Shown: positions 17,246 to 25,753, numbered from the stretch's first letter. The stretch: DNA of 64,000 nt from DASSUW01 sp963806395 (GCA_963806395.1 CAWDYI010000021.1:62001-126000); one strand, 5' to 3'. The notes: generated by a model from the sequence alone, not told the origin. Program-made: numbers and translations.

Positions 17246-18135
17246 GCGTCACCGTCGCGATCCCCGTGCTGAACGGCGGCCCGCGGCTGGGCGAGCTGCT
17301 GGCCGCGGTGGGCGCGCAGGAGGTCGACCGGCCGGTCGAGCTGCTGGTGATCGACTCGGGGTCGACGGACGGCTCGCCCGCCCTCGCCCGCGGCCACGGC
17401 GCCCGCGTCGTCGAGATCGCCCCGGCGGAGTTCTCGCACGGGGGCACGCGCAACCGGCTGATGGAGCTCGCCGCGGGCGAGCACGTGGCCTTCCTGACGC
17501 AGGACTCGGTGCCCGCCGGGCGCGGCTGGCTCGCCGCGCTGCTCGGGGGCTTCGCGCTCGCCGATGACGTGGCGCTGGTGTGCGGGCCGCAGCTTCCGCG
17601 GCCCGACGCGAGCCCGATGGTGCGGCGCGAGCAGGAGGAGTTCTTCGGGCGCTTCGGCTCCGAGCGCGTCGACCGCGGTAACGCCGCGCCCGGCCCGGCG
17701 ACGTTCTTCAGCAGTGCCAACGGCGCGGTCGCGCGGTGGGCGTGGGAGCGCGTGCCGTTCCGGGCGGTCGACTACGCCGAGGACCAGGTGCTCGCGCGCG
17801 ACATGCTGGCCGCCGGACTCGCGAAGGCCTATGTGCCGGGCGCGGCGGTCGTGCACTCGCACGACCACCCGCCGCTGCGGGCGCTGCGCCGGTACTTCGA
17901 CGACTTCCGCGCGCTGGCGCAGGTGAACGGGGTGCGAGAGCCGCTGACGCCGCGGTACATCGCGGCGCGCGTGCGCAACGACGTGGCCGCCGACCGCGCG
18001 TTCATGCGCCGCGAGGGCCTGGAGGTGCAGACGCTCCGCTCCCTGAGCCATCACGTGGCGCGCGCGCTCGGCCGCAGCCTCGGGACCAACGCCGACCGCC
18101 TGCCGCGCTGGGCGCAGCGCAGCCGCACGCGGTGA
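17242..18135 (+). CDS. GT2 glycosyltransferase (rhamnosyltransferase RfbF-like)
   Basis: A 297-residue GT-A enzyme. TVAIPVLNGGPRLGELL, VIDSGSTDGSPALA, EFSHGGTRNRLMELA and FLTQDSVP match rhamnosyltransferases; the FSHGGTRN block is especially typical. The C-terminal half contains YAEDQVLARDML. The start overlaps the upstream stop as ATGA and the end overlaps the next start as GTGA, so the operon is tightly coupled. Confidence 0.86.
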   Translation: MSVTVAIPVLNGGPRLGELLAAVGAQEVDRPVELLVIDSGSTDGSPALARGHGARVVEIAPAEFSHGGTRNRLMELAAGEHVAFLTQDSVPAGRGWLAALLGGFALADDVALVCGPQLPRPDASPMVRREQEEFFGRFGSERVDRGNAAPGPATFFSSANGAVARWAWERVPFRAVDYAEDQVLARDMLAAGLAKAYVPGAAVVHSHDHPPLRALRRYFDDFRALAQVNGVREPLTPRYIAARVRNDVAADRAFMRREGLEVQTLRSLSHHVARALGRSLGTNADRLPRWAQRSRTR

Positions 18136-19205
18136 CCCGGCCCGTCCTGTTCGTGACGAACCACGCGCCGCCCTTCCGGGTCGGGGCGTTCGCTGCGCTG
18201 CACGAGCGCGAGGACGTCGTGTTCGCGCTGATCGGCGGCGACGTGCGCCACGGCGGCGGCGAAGGAGGCGCCGACCTGCCGTTCCCGGTGCTGCGGCCGA
18301 GCCAGCGCGGCGTGCTGCGCCTGGCGGCCTCCGGGCGCTTCCGCGCGGTCGTCGCCGGGCTGTCGGGCCGCGTCGCCCTCCCGGCCGCCTACGTGGGCGC
18401 CCGGCGCGCGCGTGTGCCGTTCGTCCTGTGGGCGACGATCTGGGCGCATCCGCGGACGGCCGCCCACGCGCTCTCCTACCTGCCGCTGCGGCACCTGTAC
18501 CGGCACGCCGACGCGATCGCCACCTACGGCCCGCACGTCAGCGCCTATGTGCGCGGCAAGGGCGCCACGGGGCCCGTCGTGGAGGCACCGCAGAGCGTCG
18601 ACGACGCGTTCTGGTCGGCGCCGGCGGGCCCGATCCGCCGTGCGCCGTTCCAGGTCACGTTTGCGGGCCGATTGGCGCGGGAAAAGGGAGTAGCGGTGCT
18701 CCTTCGGGCCTGGCGGCAATCAGGTCTGTCAGCACCAGCAGCCGCGCTGGTTCTGGTAGGCGGCGGTCCGATCCGAGCCCGGGCCGTCGCCACCAGCGCG
18801 GCTATGCTCGAAGGGCCGGCCGACGCCGAGACGCTGCGCGGCTTCTACGCCGGCTCGGACGTCGTGGTGCTGCCGTCGATCCCCACGCGCGACTTCCGCG
18901 AGCCGTGGGGGTTGGTCACGAACGAAGCCTTCAATCAGGGAGTCCCCGTGATCGCAACCGACGCGGTCGGCGCCGCCGCAGGCGGGCTGATCGAGCACGA
19001 GCGCACCGGCCTCGTCGTCCCGGCCGGCGACGCCGACGCGCTCGCCGGCGCCCTCCGGCGCCTGCACGACGATCCCGCGCTGCGCACGCGCCTCGGCGCC
19101 GCGGGGCGCGCCGCCGTGGCCGCCTACACGCACGAGGCGTGGGCCGCCGGGATCGCGCGCGCACTGGCCGCCGCAGGTGCCGGACGCTCCGGAGGTGGCT
19201 GCTAG
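18132..19205 (+). CDS. GT4 family glycosyltransferase
   Basis: A 357-residue GT4 protein starting at GTG (GTGA overlap). It has FVTNHAPPFRVGAF, WAHPRTAAHALSYLPLR, VTFAGRLAREKGVAVLLRAW and REPWGLVTNEAFNQGVPVIA as the donor-site region, plus GLVVPAGDADALA. Local base composition at 18660-18800 is a little less GC-rich than the rest, without a break in the frame. Third gene of the coupled operon. Confidence 0.85.
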   Translation: MTRPVLFVTNHAPPFRVGAFAALHEREDVVFALIGGDVRHGGGEGGADLPFPVLRPSQRGVLRLAASGRFRAVVAGLSGRVALPAAYVGARRARVPFVLWATIWAHPRTAAHALSYLPLRHLYRHADAIATYGPHVSAYVRGKGATGPVVEAPQSVDDAFWSAPAGPIRRAPFQVTFAGRLAREKGVAVLLRAWRQSGLSAPAAALVLVGGGPIRARAVATSAAMLEGPADAETLRGFYAGSDVVVLPSIPTRDFREPWGLVTNEAFNQGVPVIATDAVGAAAGGLIEHERTGLVVPAGDADALAGALRRLHDDPALRTRLGAAGRAAVAAYTHEAWAAGIARALAAAGAGRSGGGC

Positions 19206-19218
19206 CGTGCCGCGCCTC

Positions 19219-19803
19219 ATGATGCGACTGGCCACTATCGCCCTGCTGGCGGTCCTGGCGGCCGCCCCCGCCGCGCAGGCGGACAGCACTCGCACCAAGA
19301 TCCTCCGCGAGTGCCAGGAAGGCCGCCTGACCGGCGACTACACCGCGAAGCAGATCCGGGACGCCCGCAACAACATCCCGGACGACCTCGACCAGTACTC
19401 GGACTGCCGTGACGTCCTCAGCCGCGCGCTGCAGAGCCAGGCCGGCGGGTCGGGCGACGGCGCCGGCGGTGGGACAGGCGCAGGCGGCACGGGCGGCGGT
19501 GGCGGAGGCGACGGCGGTGGCGGTGGCGGCGGCGAGGTACTGACGCCCTCCACGGATGCCGACCGCGCGGCGCTCCAGAGCGCTGCGACGGCCGGCAGCC
19601 AGCCGCTCCAGATCGCCGGCCGGCCCGTGACGCCGGGCGAGGCGCTGCGCAACGACCTGCCGACCACGCTGCTCGTCGTTCTGATCCTGCTCGCCGCCGC
19701 GGCGGTCGCCGCGACCGCGCCGTTCCTGCGCCGCCGCGCCGGCCGTGTCGTCGCGCTCGGGCCCGCGCTCCGCCGACGTGTCCTCCCTGGCCGACCCGGT
19801 TAG
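19219..19803 (+). CDS. Secreted/membrane Gly-rich protein, unknown function
   Basis: A 194-residue protein with a signal peptide (MMRLATIALLAVLAAAPAAQA, about 21 residues, written here in full once), a short charged domain (TKILRECQEGRLTGDYTAKQ) with two cysteines, a glycine-rich linker near residues 75-105, a soluble stretch, and a single C-terminal membrane helix (LLVVLILLAAAAVAATAPF) followed by an Arg-rich tail. This gives an extracytoplasmic domain tethered by its C-terminus. TAGCGT (19203-19208) lies ten bases before the ATG, favouring ATG over the upstream GTG at 19207. Its end overlaps the polymerase gene by 59 bases, so it is likely a partner of that protein. Confidence 0.7.
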   Translation: MMRLATIALLAVLAAAPAAQADSTRTKILRECQEGRLTGDYTAKQIRDARNNIPDDLDQYSDCRDVLSRALQSQAGGSGDGAGGGTGAGGTGGGGGGDGGGGGGGEVLTPSTDADRAALQSAATAGSQPLQIAGRPVTPGEALRNDLPTTLLVVLILLAAAAVAATAPFLRRRAGRVVALGPALRRRVLPGRPG

Positions 19804-21922
19804 CCGACCCCGCCCGAAGCGGCGGACGGTCACGATCCCGGTCCCGAGCCTGTCGGGCGCCGGGCCGCTGGCCGCCGCGATCGCGATCGCGATCGCCTTC
19901 GCTTCGTTCGCCGCAGCCGGCGGCCTGCGTCTCGAGCGCACGACCGACGTCCTGATCCTGATGATGCTGGGCGGCGCGGCGCTGTCGGCGATCGCGCTGG
20001 TCCAGCGCCCGCGGACCGCCGAGACGCCGCTGTACGGCGGCGGCCCGCTGCTGATGCTCGCCCTGCTCGCGGCACTGACCGCGCTGTCGGTCCTGTGGTC
20101 GCTGGCGCCGTCCGACTCATGGATCGAGGCGAGTCGCACGTTCGCCTATCTCGCCGTGTTCGCCGGCGGCGTGGCGCTGGCACGGCTCGTGCCGGACAGG
20201 TGGATGGCGCTCGTGGTCGGCGTCGGCGCCGGCTGCCTGATCGTCTGCGGCTGGGCGCTGCTGACCAAGATCTTCCCGTCCTCGCTCGCTCCCGACGAGA
20301 CGTACGCGCGGCTTCGCGAGCCGTTCGCGTACTGGAACTCCGTCGGGCTGATGGCCGCGCTCGGCGTGCCGCCGATGCTGTGGCTCGCCGCCCGCCGCAC
20401 CGGCCACGCGGCCGCCAACGCGCTCGCCTGGCCGGCGATCGGCGTCCTGCTGGTGGCGATGATGCTCTCCTACTCGCGCGGCGCGCTGGTCGCGCTGGTG
20501 GTCGGCGTCGGGCTGTGGTTCCTGATCGTGCCGCTGCGGCTGCGTGCCACCGTCGCGCTGGCCGCCGGCGTGCTCGGCTCCGCGCCGGTGGTGGCGTGGG
20601 CGTTCTCGCAGGACGGCCTCACGACGGACCGCGCGCCGATCGCCGCGCGCGTCGACGCGGGCCACGAGTTCGGCGCCCTGCTGCTGCTGATGGTGTCGGT
20701 CCTGCTGGCGGCGGGCCTCGCCGTCCACTTCGCGGCTGCGCAGCGCCCGCCGACGCGGGCCACCCGCCAGCTCGCGGGCCGCTCGGCGCTCGCCGTTCTG
20801 GCGCTCGTGCCGGTGATCGCGCTGATCGCGCTGGCTGCCGCGCCCGGCGGCGTCGACGGGCAGGTCTCGAAGGCGTGGGACCAGCTCACCGACCCGAACG
20901 CGCGCACGCCGGCGAACACGCCGGACCGGCTCACCGCCACCTCCTCGGTGCGCGCCCGGTACTGGAAGGAGGCGCTCGACATCCACGCCACCGAGCCGTG
21001 GATCGGCACCGGCGCGGGCGCGTACGCGACCGTCCGCACGCGCTTCCGCGACGACACGCTCGCCGTCCGCCACGCGCACGGATACGTGGTGCAGACGCTC
21101 GCCGACCTGGGCTGGGCGGGGCTCGCGCTGTCGCTCGCGGCGGCCTTCGCGTGGCTGCTCGCGGCATTCCGTGCGACCGGCCTGCGGCGCCGCGATCGCG
21201 GCCTGCCGTTCGATGCCGAGCGGGTGGGCCTGCTCACGCTGCTCGCCGTCGTCGCCGTGTTCGCGGTGCACTCGGCCGTGGACTGGACCTGGTTCGTGCC
21301 CGCCAACGCCGGCGTCGCGCTGCTGTGCGGCGGCTGGATCGTCGGCCGCGGGCCCCTGCGCGCGCGGCTCGAGGGCCGCACAACGCCGCCGCCGAGATCG
21401 TCGTGGCCGCACGCGAGCCGCCTCGCGCGGCTGAGCGAGCGCGTGACGCCGCTGCGGGCGATCGGCGTCGGCCTCGTGCTGGTGATCGCGCTCGCGGCTG
21501 CGTGGACGGCCTATCAGCCGGTGCGAGCGGTCCATGCCGGCGACGCGGCGTTCGACCGGCTCGACCGAGGACAGCCGGAGGCGGCCACGTCGATCGCGGG
21601 TATCGCGACCAAGCGCAACCCGCTCTCCGTCGACCCGCTGTTCGAGCTGGCCACGATCGAGCAGGCGCGCGGTCGCACCACGCAGGCGGCGGCGGCGCTC
21701 GAGCGCGCGGTCGACCTCCAGCCCGCCAACGCCGAGGCCTGGCGCCGGCTCGGGCGGCTGCGCATGTCGGTGCTGAACGACCCGAAGGGCGCGCTGAGCG
21801 CGTTCCAGGCGGCCTACTACCTCGACCCGCAGGCGCCGGCGTCGACCTCCGACGTGCTCGAGGCGAGCCGGGCGCTGCAGTCGCCTACGCCTACGCCTGC
21901 GCCCGCCGAGCCAACGCCGTAA
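19745..21922 (+). CDS. O-antigen ligase/polymerase-like membrane protein with C-terminal TPRs
   Basis: A 725-residue protein. Residues about 30-500 hold about 12-14 membrane segments with the Wzy/WaaL-type features EPFAYWNSVGLMA, SYSRGALVAL and a periplasmic-side loop containing RARYWKEALDIHATEPWIG and FRDDTLAVRHAHGYVVQTLAD, where the H..H region fits the ligase/polymerase active loop. A last helix (about 565-580) is followed by TPR-like repeats (TQAAAALERAVDLQPANAEAW). It would polymerise or ligate glycan units outside the membrane, with the TPRs facing the same side or the cytoplasm depending on topology. GTG start overlaps the upstream gene by 59 bases. Confidence 0.85.
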   Translation: MSSRSGPRSADVSSLADPVSRPRPKRRTVTIPVPSLSGAGPLAAAIAIAIAFASFAAAGGLRLERTTDVLILMMLGGAALSAIALVQRPRTAETPLYGGGPLLMLALLAALTALSVLWSLAPSDSWIEASRTFAYLAVFAGGVALARLVPDRWMALVVGVGAGCLIVCGWALLTKIFPSSLAPDETYARLREPFAYWNSVGLMAALGVPPMLWLAARRTGHAAANALAWPAIGVLLVAMMLSYSRGALVALVVGVGLWFLIVPLRLRATVALAAGVLGSAPVVAWAFSQDGLTTDRAPIAARVDAGHEFGALLLLMVSVLLAAGLAVHFAAAQRPPTRATRQLAGRSALAVLALVPVIALIALAAAPGGVDGQVSKAWDQLTDPNARTPANTPDRLTATSSVRARYWKEALDIHATEPWIGTGAGAYATVRTRFRDDTLAVRHAHGYVVQTLADLGWAGLALSLAAAFAWLLAAFRATGLRRRDRGLPFDAERVGLLTLLAVVAVFAVHSAVDWTWFVPANAGVALLCGGWIVGRGPLRARLEGRTTPPPRSSWPHASRLARLSERVTPLRAIGVGLVLVIALAAAWTAYQPVRAVHAGDAAFDRLDRGQPEAATSIAGIATKRNPLSVDPLFELATIEQARGRTTQAAAALERAVDLQPANAEAWRRLGRLRMSVLNDPKGALSAFQAAYYLDPQAPASTSDVLEASRALQSPTPTPAPAEPTP

Positions 21923-22505
21923 GGCCCGTTCGCAGGAGCGGCGGCCCGCCCCACGGGCGCACCCGCACGGAGTCGAAGCCGGCCTGGCGCAGCGTCGCCG
22001 CCAGCGACGTGCGGGTGTAGAAGCGGAGGTGCTGGCCGAGCGGGTCGAAGTGCGCGTCGAACCGCGCGAGCGCGATCAGCGTCCCCTTCACGCGCCCGTG
22101 GAACGGCACGGTGACGAGCAGCCTCCCGCCGGGGCGCAGCACGCGCCGGGCCTCGAGCAGCGCGTACGCCGTGTCGGCGACGTGCTCGAGCACCTCCGAG
22201 CACCACACGAGGTCGACGCTCGCGTGCTCGAGCGGCAGCGATCCGTCCGGCTCGATCGCGCGCAGGTCGGCGCCCGGGGCGTTGCGCCGCGCGCGCTCGA
22301 GCGCCGCCTCGGCGACCTCGACGCCGACCGGGTCGGCGCCGGCCGCCTGCAGCGCCGCGACGAACCGGCCCGCACCGCAGCCGAGGTCGAGCACCCGCTC
22401 GCCCGGCCGCGCCTCGGCGAGCAGGAGCGCGCGCCGGCGCTCCCACGCCCACGGCTCGGGATCCTGCGGTGCGTCCGCCCAGAAGTCCTCGTAGTGGCGC
22501 CGCAC
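21891..22505 (-). CDS. Class I SAM-dependent methyltransferase
   Basis: A 204-residue methyltransferase with VLDLGCGAGRFVAAL (motif I), VGVEVAEAALERAR (motif II), LPLEHASVDLVWCSEVLEH (motif IV) and VLRPGGRLLVTVPFHGR. It resembles UbiE/type-11 enzymes. GTG start at 22505 with TACCCT on the minus strand (22519-22514) eight bases upstream. The 3' end overlaps the convergent polymerase gene by 32 bases. Position at the end of the glycan block suggests a glycan-related substrate, but this is inference. Confidence 0.8.
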   Translation of the reverse strand: MRRHYEDFWADAPQDPEPWAWERRRALLLAEARPGERVLDLGCGAGRFVAALQAAGADPVGVEVAEAALERARRNAPGADLRAIEPDGSLPLEHASVDLVWCSEVLEHVADTAYALLEARRVLRPGGRLLVTVPFHGRVKGTLIALARFDAHFDPLGQHLRFYTRTSLAATLRQAGFDSVRVRPWGGPPLLRTGLTALARRAQA

Positions 22506-22531
22506 CGGGCCGAGGGTACGCTTCCGCGGGG
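22506..22531. promoter_or_regulatory. 26-base divergent promoter with overlapping -10-like hexamers
   Basis: TACCCT (minus, 22519-22514) and TACGCT (plus, 22517-22522) overlap by three bases and lie eight and nine bases before their start codons. Same architecture as the other short divergent gaps in the window. Confidence 0.45.
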
Positions 22532-23290
22532 ATGCGTCTGCGCCTGATCCGCAACGCGACGCTGCTCGTCACACTCGCCGGCCGGCGCGTGCTCGTGGAC
22601 CCGATGCTCGACCCCGCAGGCGCGCGGCCGCCGGTCGAGGACACGCCGAACCCGGTCCGCAACCCGCTCTGCGATCTCCCCGAGCCGGCCGCGATCGTGG
22701 TCCGCGAGCTCGACGCGGTGATCGTCACGCACCTGCACAAGGACCACCTCGACGCGACCGCGATCGCGCTGCTGCCGAAGGAGCTGCCCGTCTTCTGCCA
22801 GCCCGAGGACGCCGACACGCTGCGCACGCACGGATTCGCCGACGTGCGCGCGGTCGACGATGCGCTCGACTGGGACGGCATTCGCATCACCCGCACGCAC
22901 GGCCGCCACGGCACCGGCCGGATCGGCGAGTTGATGGCGCCCGTCTCGGGGTTCGTGCTCGCATCGGACGGCGAGCCCACGCTCTACCTCGCCGGCGACA
23001 CGGTCTGGTGCGACGAGGTGCGCGCCGCGCTCGACGAGCACCGTCCGGCGGCCGTCGTGGTCAACGCGGGCGGGGCGCGCTTCCTCGAGGGCGATCCGAT
23101 CGTGATGACCGCCGATGACGTCGTGGCGGTCGCCCGGCACGCGCCCGGCGCACGCGTCGTCGCGGTGCACATGGAGGCCGTCAACCACTGCCTGCTCACC
23201 CGCGCCGACCTCCACCAGCGCGTGCACGAGGAGGACCTGCACGACCGCGTTACGGTGCCGGAGGACGGTGCGGAGGTGCCGCTGCCGTGA
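22532..23290 (+). CDS. Metallo-beta-lactamase-fold hydrolase (UlaG/COG2220-like)
   Basis: A 252-residue protein starting LRLIRNATLLVTLAGRRVLVDPML, the usual start of the UlaG-like branch. It carries HLHKDHLD (H67, H69, D71, H72) as metal motif, then H-containing RTHGRHGTG, and LYLAGDTVW (metal-bridging Asp). It is likely a cytoplasmic metal-dependent hydrolase of unknown substrate. ATG at 22532 is preceded by TACGCT at nine bases. Its 3' end overlaps the convergent TenA gene by 41 bases. Confidence 0.8.
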   Translation: MRLRLIRNATLLVTLAGRRVLVDPMLDPAGARPPVEDTPNPVRNPLCDLPEPAAIVVRELDAVIVTHLHKDHLDATAIALLPKELPVFCQPEDADTLRTHGFADVRAVDDALDWDGIRITRTHGRHGTGRIGELMAPVSGFVLASDGEPTLYLAGDTVWCDEVRAALDEHRPAAVVVNAGGARFLEGDPIVMTADDVVAVARHAPGARVVAVHMEAVNHCLLTRADLHQRVHEEDLHDRVTVPEDGAEVPLP

Positions 23291-23918
23291 AGAACGCAAG
23301 CTCGTGCTCGAGCGAGGCGCGGAAGGCGGCGTGCATGCGCTCGCGGCCCGGGCCGGCGACGCCCTCCGCAGCGGCATCCGTGAGCTCGCGGCTCCACGCC
23401 GCCAGCTCGCCGAACTCGTCACCGGCGTACATCGCGATCCACTCGGCGTAGCCGTCGTGGTCCGGCGGCCCCGCGGCCGCCAGGCGCTGCCCGATCTCCG
23501 CGTAGCTCCACATGCACGGCAGCAGCGCGGCCGCCAGCTCGGCGAAGTCGCCGAGCGCCGCCGTGCGCAGCAGGAAGTCGCAGTACGCGTCGGTGGCCGG
23601 CGCGGTGCGCTCGGACTCGAGCTGCTCGGCGGTGACGCCCCACCGCGCTGCGAACTGCCGGTGCAGATCCATCTCGGTCTCGAGCACCGACTGCGCGAGC
23701 GCGGCGAACCGCCGCATCCACTCCAGCCGCGGTGCGCGCGCCGCCGCGAGCGCGAGCAGCCGCCCGTAGTCGATCAGGAACAGGTAGTCCTGGCGGACGT
23801 AGAAGCGGAACTGCTCCTCGGGGAGCGTGCCGTCGCCGATGCCGCGCACGAACGGATGCTCGACCTGCGCCTCCCAGGCCGGACCGGCGGCTTCGCGCAG
23901 CTCGGCCGAGAAGCTCAC
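23250..23918 (-). CDS. tenA: TenA/thiaminase-2 family protein
   Basis: A 222-residue all-helical protein with the TenA pattern HPFVRGIGDGTLPEEQFRFY, QDYLFLIDYGRLLALAAARA, ALLPCMWSYAEIG (the active-site Cys follows LLP; here C in LLPCMWSY) and EWIAMYAGDEF. TenA proteins salvage thiamin pyrimidines (aminopyrimidine aminohydrolase). The GTG start overlaps the upstream ferritin stop as GTGA, so this is a two-gene operon. A link between ferritin and TenA is unusual; co-expression is implied by the overlap, shared function is not. Confidence 0.85.
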   Translation of the reverse strand: MSFSAELREAAGPAWEAQVEHPFVRGIGDGTLPEEQFRFYVRQDYLFLIDYGRLLALAAARAPRLEWMRRFAALAQSVLETEMDLHRQFAARWGVTAEQLESERTAPATDAYCDFLLRTAALGDFAELAAALLPCMWSYAEIGQRLAAAGPPDHDGYAEWIAMYAGDEFGELAAWSRELTDAAAEGVAGPGRERMHAAFRASLEHELAFFTAAAPPHRPPAP

Positions 23919-24445
23919 TCGGCGCCGGCGGGATGCGGCGCCGTGGGGTCCTCTCCCTCCTCACCCGGATGCTCGCGTGCCATGAAGTTCTCGATGTCCA
24001 TCGGGTCGTCCTTCGACCGCTCGACGACGCGCAGCAGGTCGGACATCGTGGCGACCTCCTCCACCTGCTCCTTGATGAACCACTGCGTGAACTGCTCGCT
24101 CGTGAAGTCGCCGGCGTCGCGCGCGGCGGCGGCGAGCCCGTTGATCTGCTGCGTGACGCGCTTCTCCTGCTCGAGCGCGAGCGCTACCGGGGCGACGATG
24201 TCGGCGAACGCGGTCTGCGGCGCCGCCACGCCCGGGACGACGACCTCGGCGTCGGCGTCGACGAGGTACTGGATCATCATCATCGCGTGGTCGCGCTCCT
24301 CCAGCGCCTGGCGGTAGAAGAAGCGGGCGAGCTGCGGCAGCGTCTCAGCGTCGTAGTGGACGGCGATCGCGACGTACTGCTGGTGGGCGGCGAACTCGTT
24401 GCCGATCTGCTCGTTGAGACGGTCTACGAAGGAGTCTGCGGGCAT
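23915..24445 (-). CDS. Ferritin-like iron storage protein
   Basis: A 176-residue four-helix-bundle protein. NEQIGNEFAAHQQYVAIAVHY carries the first ferroxidase glutamate, ALEERDHAMMMIQYL the second E and H pair, and QEKRVTQQINGL plus FIKEQVEEVATM later ligands, as in actinobacterial BfrB/Ftn. It oxidises and stores iron in the cytoplasm. The start has TAGGAT on the minus strand (24457-24452) six bases upstream. First gene of an operon with tenA. No iron-box-like repressor site was recognised. Confidence 0.9.
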   Translation of the reverse strand: MPADSFVDRLNEQIGNEFAAHQQYVAIAVHYDAETLPQLARFFYRQALEERDHAMMMIQYLVDADAEVVVPGVAAPQTAFADIVAPVALALEQEKRVTQQINGLAAAARDAGDFTSEQFTQWFIKEQVEEVATMSDLLRVVERSKDDPMDIENFMAREHPGEEGEDPTAPHPAGAE

Positions 24446-24551
24446 CGCGACATCCTAAGGCGCTCGCGCGAGCTTGCGAGGGCGAGTAAGCCGCACAGCC
24501 ATTTGGCCCGTTAGGGTCACCTAACGGGCGGGTGCTACGCTGGCGCCGTCG
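24446..24551. promoter_or_regulatory. Divergent promoter region with palindrome
   Basis: This 106-base gap between ferritin and the Cys-rich protein contains TAGGAT (minus, 24457-24452) and TACGCT (plus, 24536-24541, ten bases before the ATG), with a perfect 10-bp-arm palindrome at 24506-24529 in between. Confidence 0.4.
24506..24529. repeat. Perfect palindrome of the GTTAGGG repeat family
   Basis: GCCCGTTAGG and CCTAACGGGC form a 10-bp stem around GTCA. The arms match the central module of the repeat at 8828-8871 and are close to the units at 49182-49243. It could also be a regulatory site for the adjacent genes. Confidence 0.55.
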
Positions 24552-24737
24552 ATGGCGGAGTTCAAGCGAGTCAAGCCGAAGAAGCGCTGCTGCAAGTCCG
24601 GGCCGCGCTGCAAGCGCTGCCCTGTGGTGTGCAAACGCCTGATGACGCAGGGCCTGGCGACCAAGCGCCCGAACGGCCACTATCTGGTCGAGCTCGGCAT
24701 CGGCAAGAAGACGCTCAAGGCCGCGCGCGCCCGGTAG
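24552..24737 (+). CDS. Small basic Cys-rich protein, unknown function
   Basis: A 61-residue protein, rich in Lys/Arg, with five cysteines in RCCKSGPRCKRCPVVCKRL (residues about 12-30). The spacing (CC-x5-C-x2-C-x3-C) suggests a small metal-binding knuckle. I believe short proteins with a CCxxxPRCKRCP core are conserved in Actinobacteria, from memory. It is a real gene in my view: good start context, TACGCT ten bases upstream, and ordered composition. It sits between ferritin and the UDP-xylose synthase. Function unknown; nucleic-acid binding is one possibility. Confidence 0.65.
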   Translation: MAEFKRVKPKKRCCKSGPRCKRCPVVCKRLMTQGLATKRPNGHYLVELGIGKKTLKAARAR

Positions 24738-24759
24738 CTGTCGATATCCTGCGGCCGAC

Positions 24760-25710
24760 ATGGCCACCTGCCTCGTCACGGGTGGTGCGGGATTCCTCGG
24801 ATCGCATCTCTGCGATGAACTGCTGGGTCGCGGTCATCGCGTGATCTGCGTCGACAACTTCGAGACCGGCTCCCTCGCCAACATCGCGCACATCCGGCGG
24901 CCCGAGTTCCGCCACATCCACGCGGACATCACGCGCCCGTTCCACGTCGAGGAGCAGGTCGACGTCGTCTACCACTTCGCGTCGCCCGCGTCGCCGATCG
25001 ACTACCTGCGGCTGCCGCTGCACACGCTCAAGGTCGGCTCGTACGGGACCCACAACTCGCTCGGCCTGGCCAAGCAGCATCGCGCGCGGTTCCTGCTCGC
25101 GTCGACGTCCGAGGTGTACGGTGACCCGCAGGTGCATCCGCAGCCGGAGTCCTACTGGGGCCATGTGAACCCGATCGGTCCGCGCGGTGTCTACGACGAG
25201 GCCAAGCGGTACGCCGAGGCGCTCACGATGGCCTACCACCGCCAGCAGGGGGTGGACACGGCGATCGTGCGGATCTTCAACACCTACGGTCCGCGGATGC
25301 GCCCGCACGACGGCCGCGCGATCCCGACGTTCATGCGCCAGGCGCTGCAGGATCGACCGATCACCGTGTTCGGCGACGGCTCGCAGACGCGGTCGTTCTG
25401 CTTCGTCTCGGACCTCGTGGACGGCATCATCCGTCTCGCGGAGTCCGGAGTGCACCACCCTGTGAACATCGGGAACCCGAATGAGTTCACCCTGCTCGAG
25501 CTGGCCACCGCGGTGATCGAGGTGACCGGCTCACGGTCGGAGATCGTGCATGAGGCACTCCCGACCGACGATCCGAAGGTCCGGCAACCGGACATCGGAC
25601 TTGCGCGCGAGCTGCTGGGCTGGGAGCCCCAGGTCGCGTTGCGCGACGGACTGCGCCGCACGCTCGACCAGTCCGGCGTCGAAGCCCTCACCGGCGCCGG
25701 CGTCACCTAA
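24760..25710 (+). CDS. UDP-glucuronate decarboxylase (UDP-xylose synthase) family
   Basis: A 316-residue extended SDR. It has TGGAGFLGSHLCD (Rossmann), FASPASPIDYL (a hallmark of UDP-xylose synthases), STSEVYGDP with the catalytic Ser/Thr-Glu, YDEAKRYAEAL (YxxxK) and RIFNTYGPRMRP. It makes UDP-xylose from UDP-glucuronate by oxidation, decarboxylation and reduction. TATCCT (24745-24750) precedes the ATG by nine bases. The next gene is the priming glycosyltransferase, so UDP-xylose or a related sugar may enter the glycan. No UDP-glucose dehydrogenase of the glucose type is seen here. Confidence 0.88.
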   Translation: MATCLVTGGAGFLGSHLCDELLGRGHRVICVDNFETGSLANIAHIRRPEFRHIHADITRPFHVEEQVDVVYHFASPASPIDYLRLPLHTLKVGSYGTHNSLGLAKQHRARFLLASTSEVYGDPQVHPQPESYWGHVNPIGPRGVYDEAKRYAEALTMAYHRQQGVDTAIVRIFNTYGPRMRPHDGRAIPTFMRQALQDRPITVFGDGSQTRSFCFVSDLVDGIIRLAESGVHHPVNIGNPNEFTLLELATAVIEVTGSRSEIVHEALPTDDPKVRQPDIGLARELLGWEPQVALRDGLRRTLDQSGVEALTGAGVT

Positions 25711-25725
25711 CCCCGCTACATCAGC

Positions 25726-25753
25726 CTCCCGCACGCGTTAGGAGCGTCGGGAG
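25726..25753. terminator. Hairpin between UDP-xylose synthase and priming transferase
   Basis: CTCCCG (25726-25731) pairs with CGGGAG (25748-25753), extended by ACGC/GCGT after a bulge. It ends ten bases before the next start and has no T-run, so it may be a terminator, attenuator or regulatory stem for the following gene. Confidence 0.35.

Noticed and set aside
18660..18800. Slightly lower GC inside a GT4 gene, considered as horizontal insertion.
   Set aside because: The frame and GT4 motifs continue through it; the dip is small and local.
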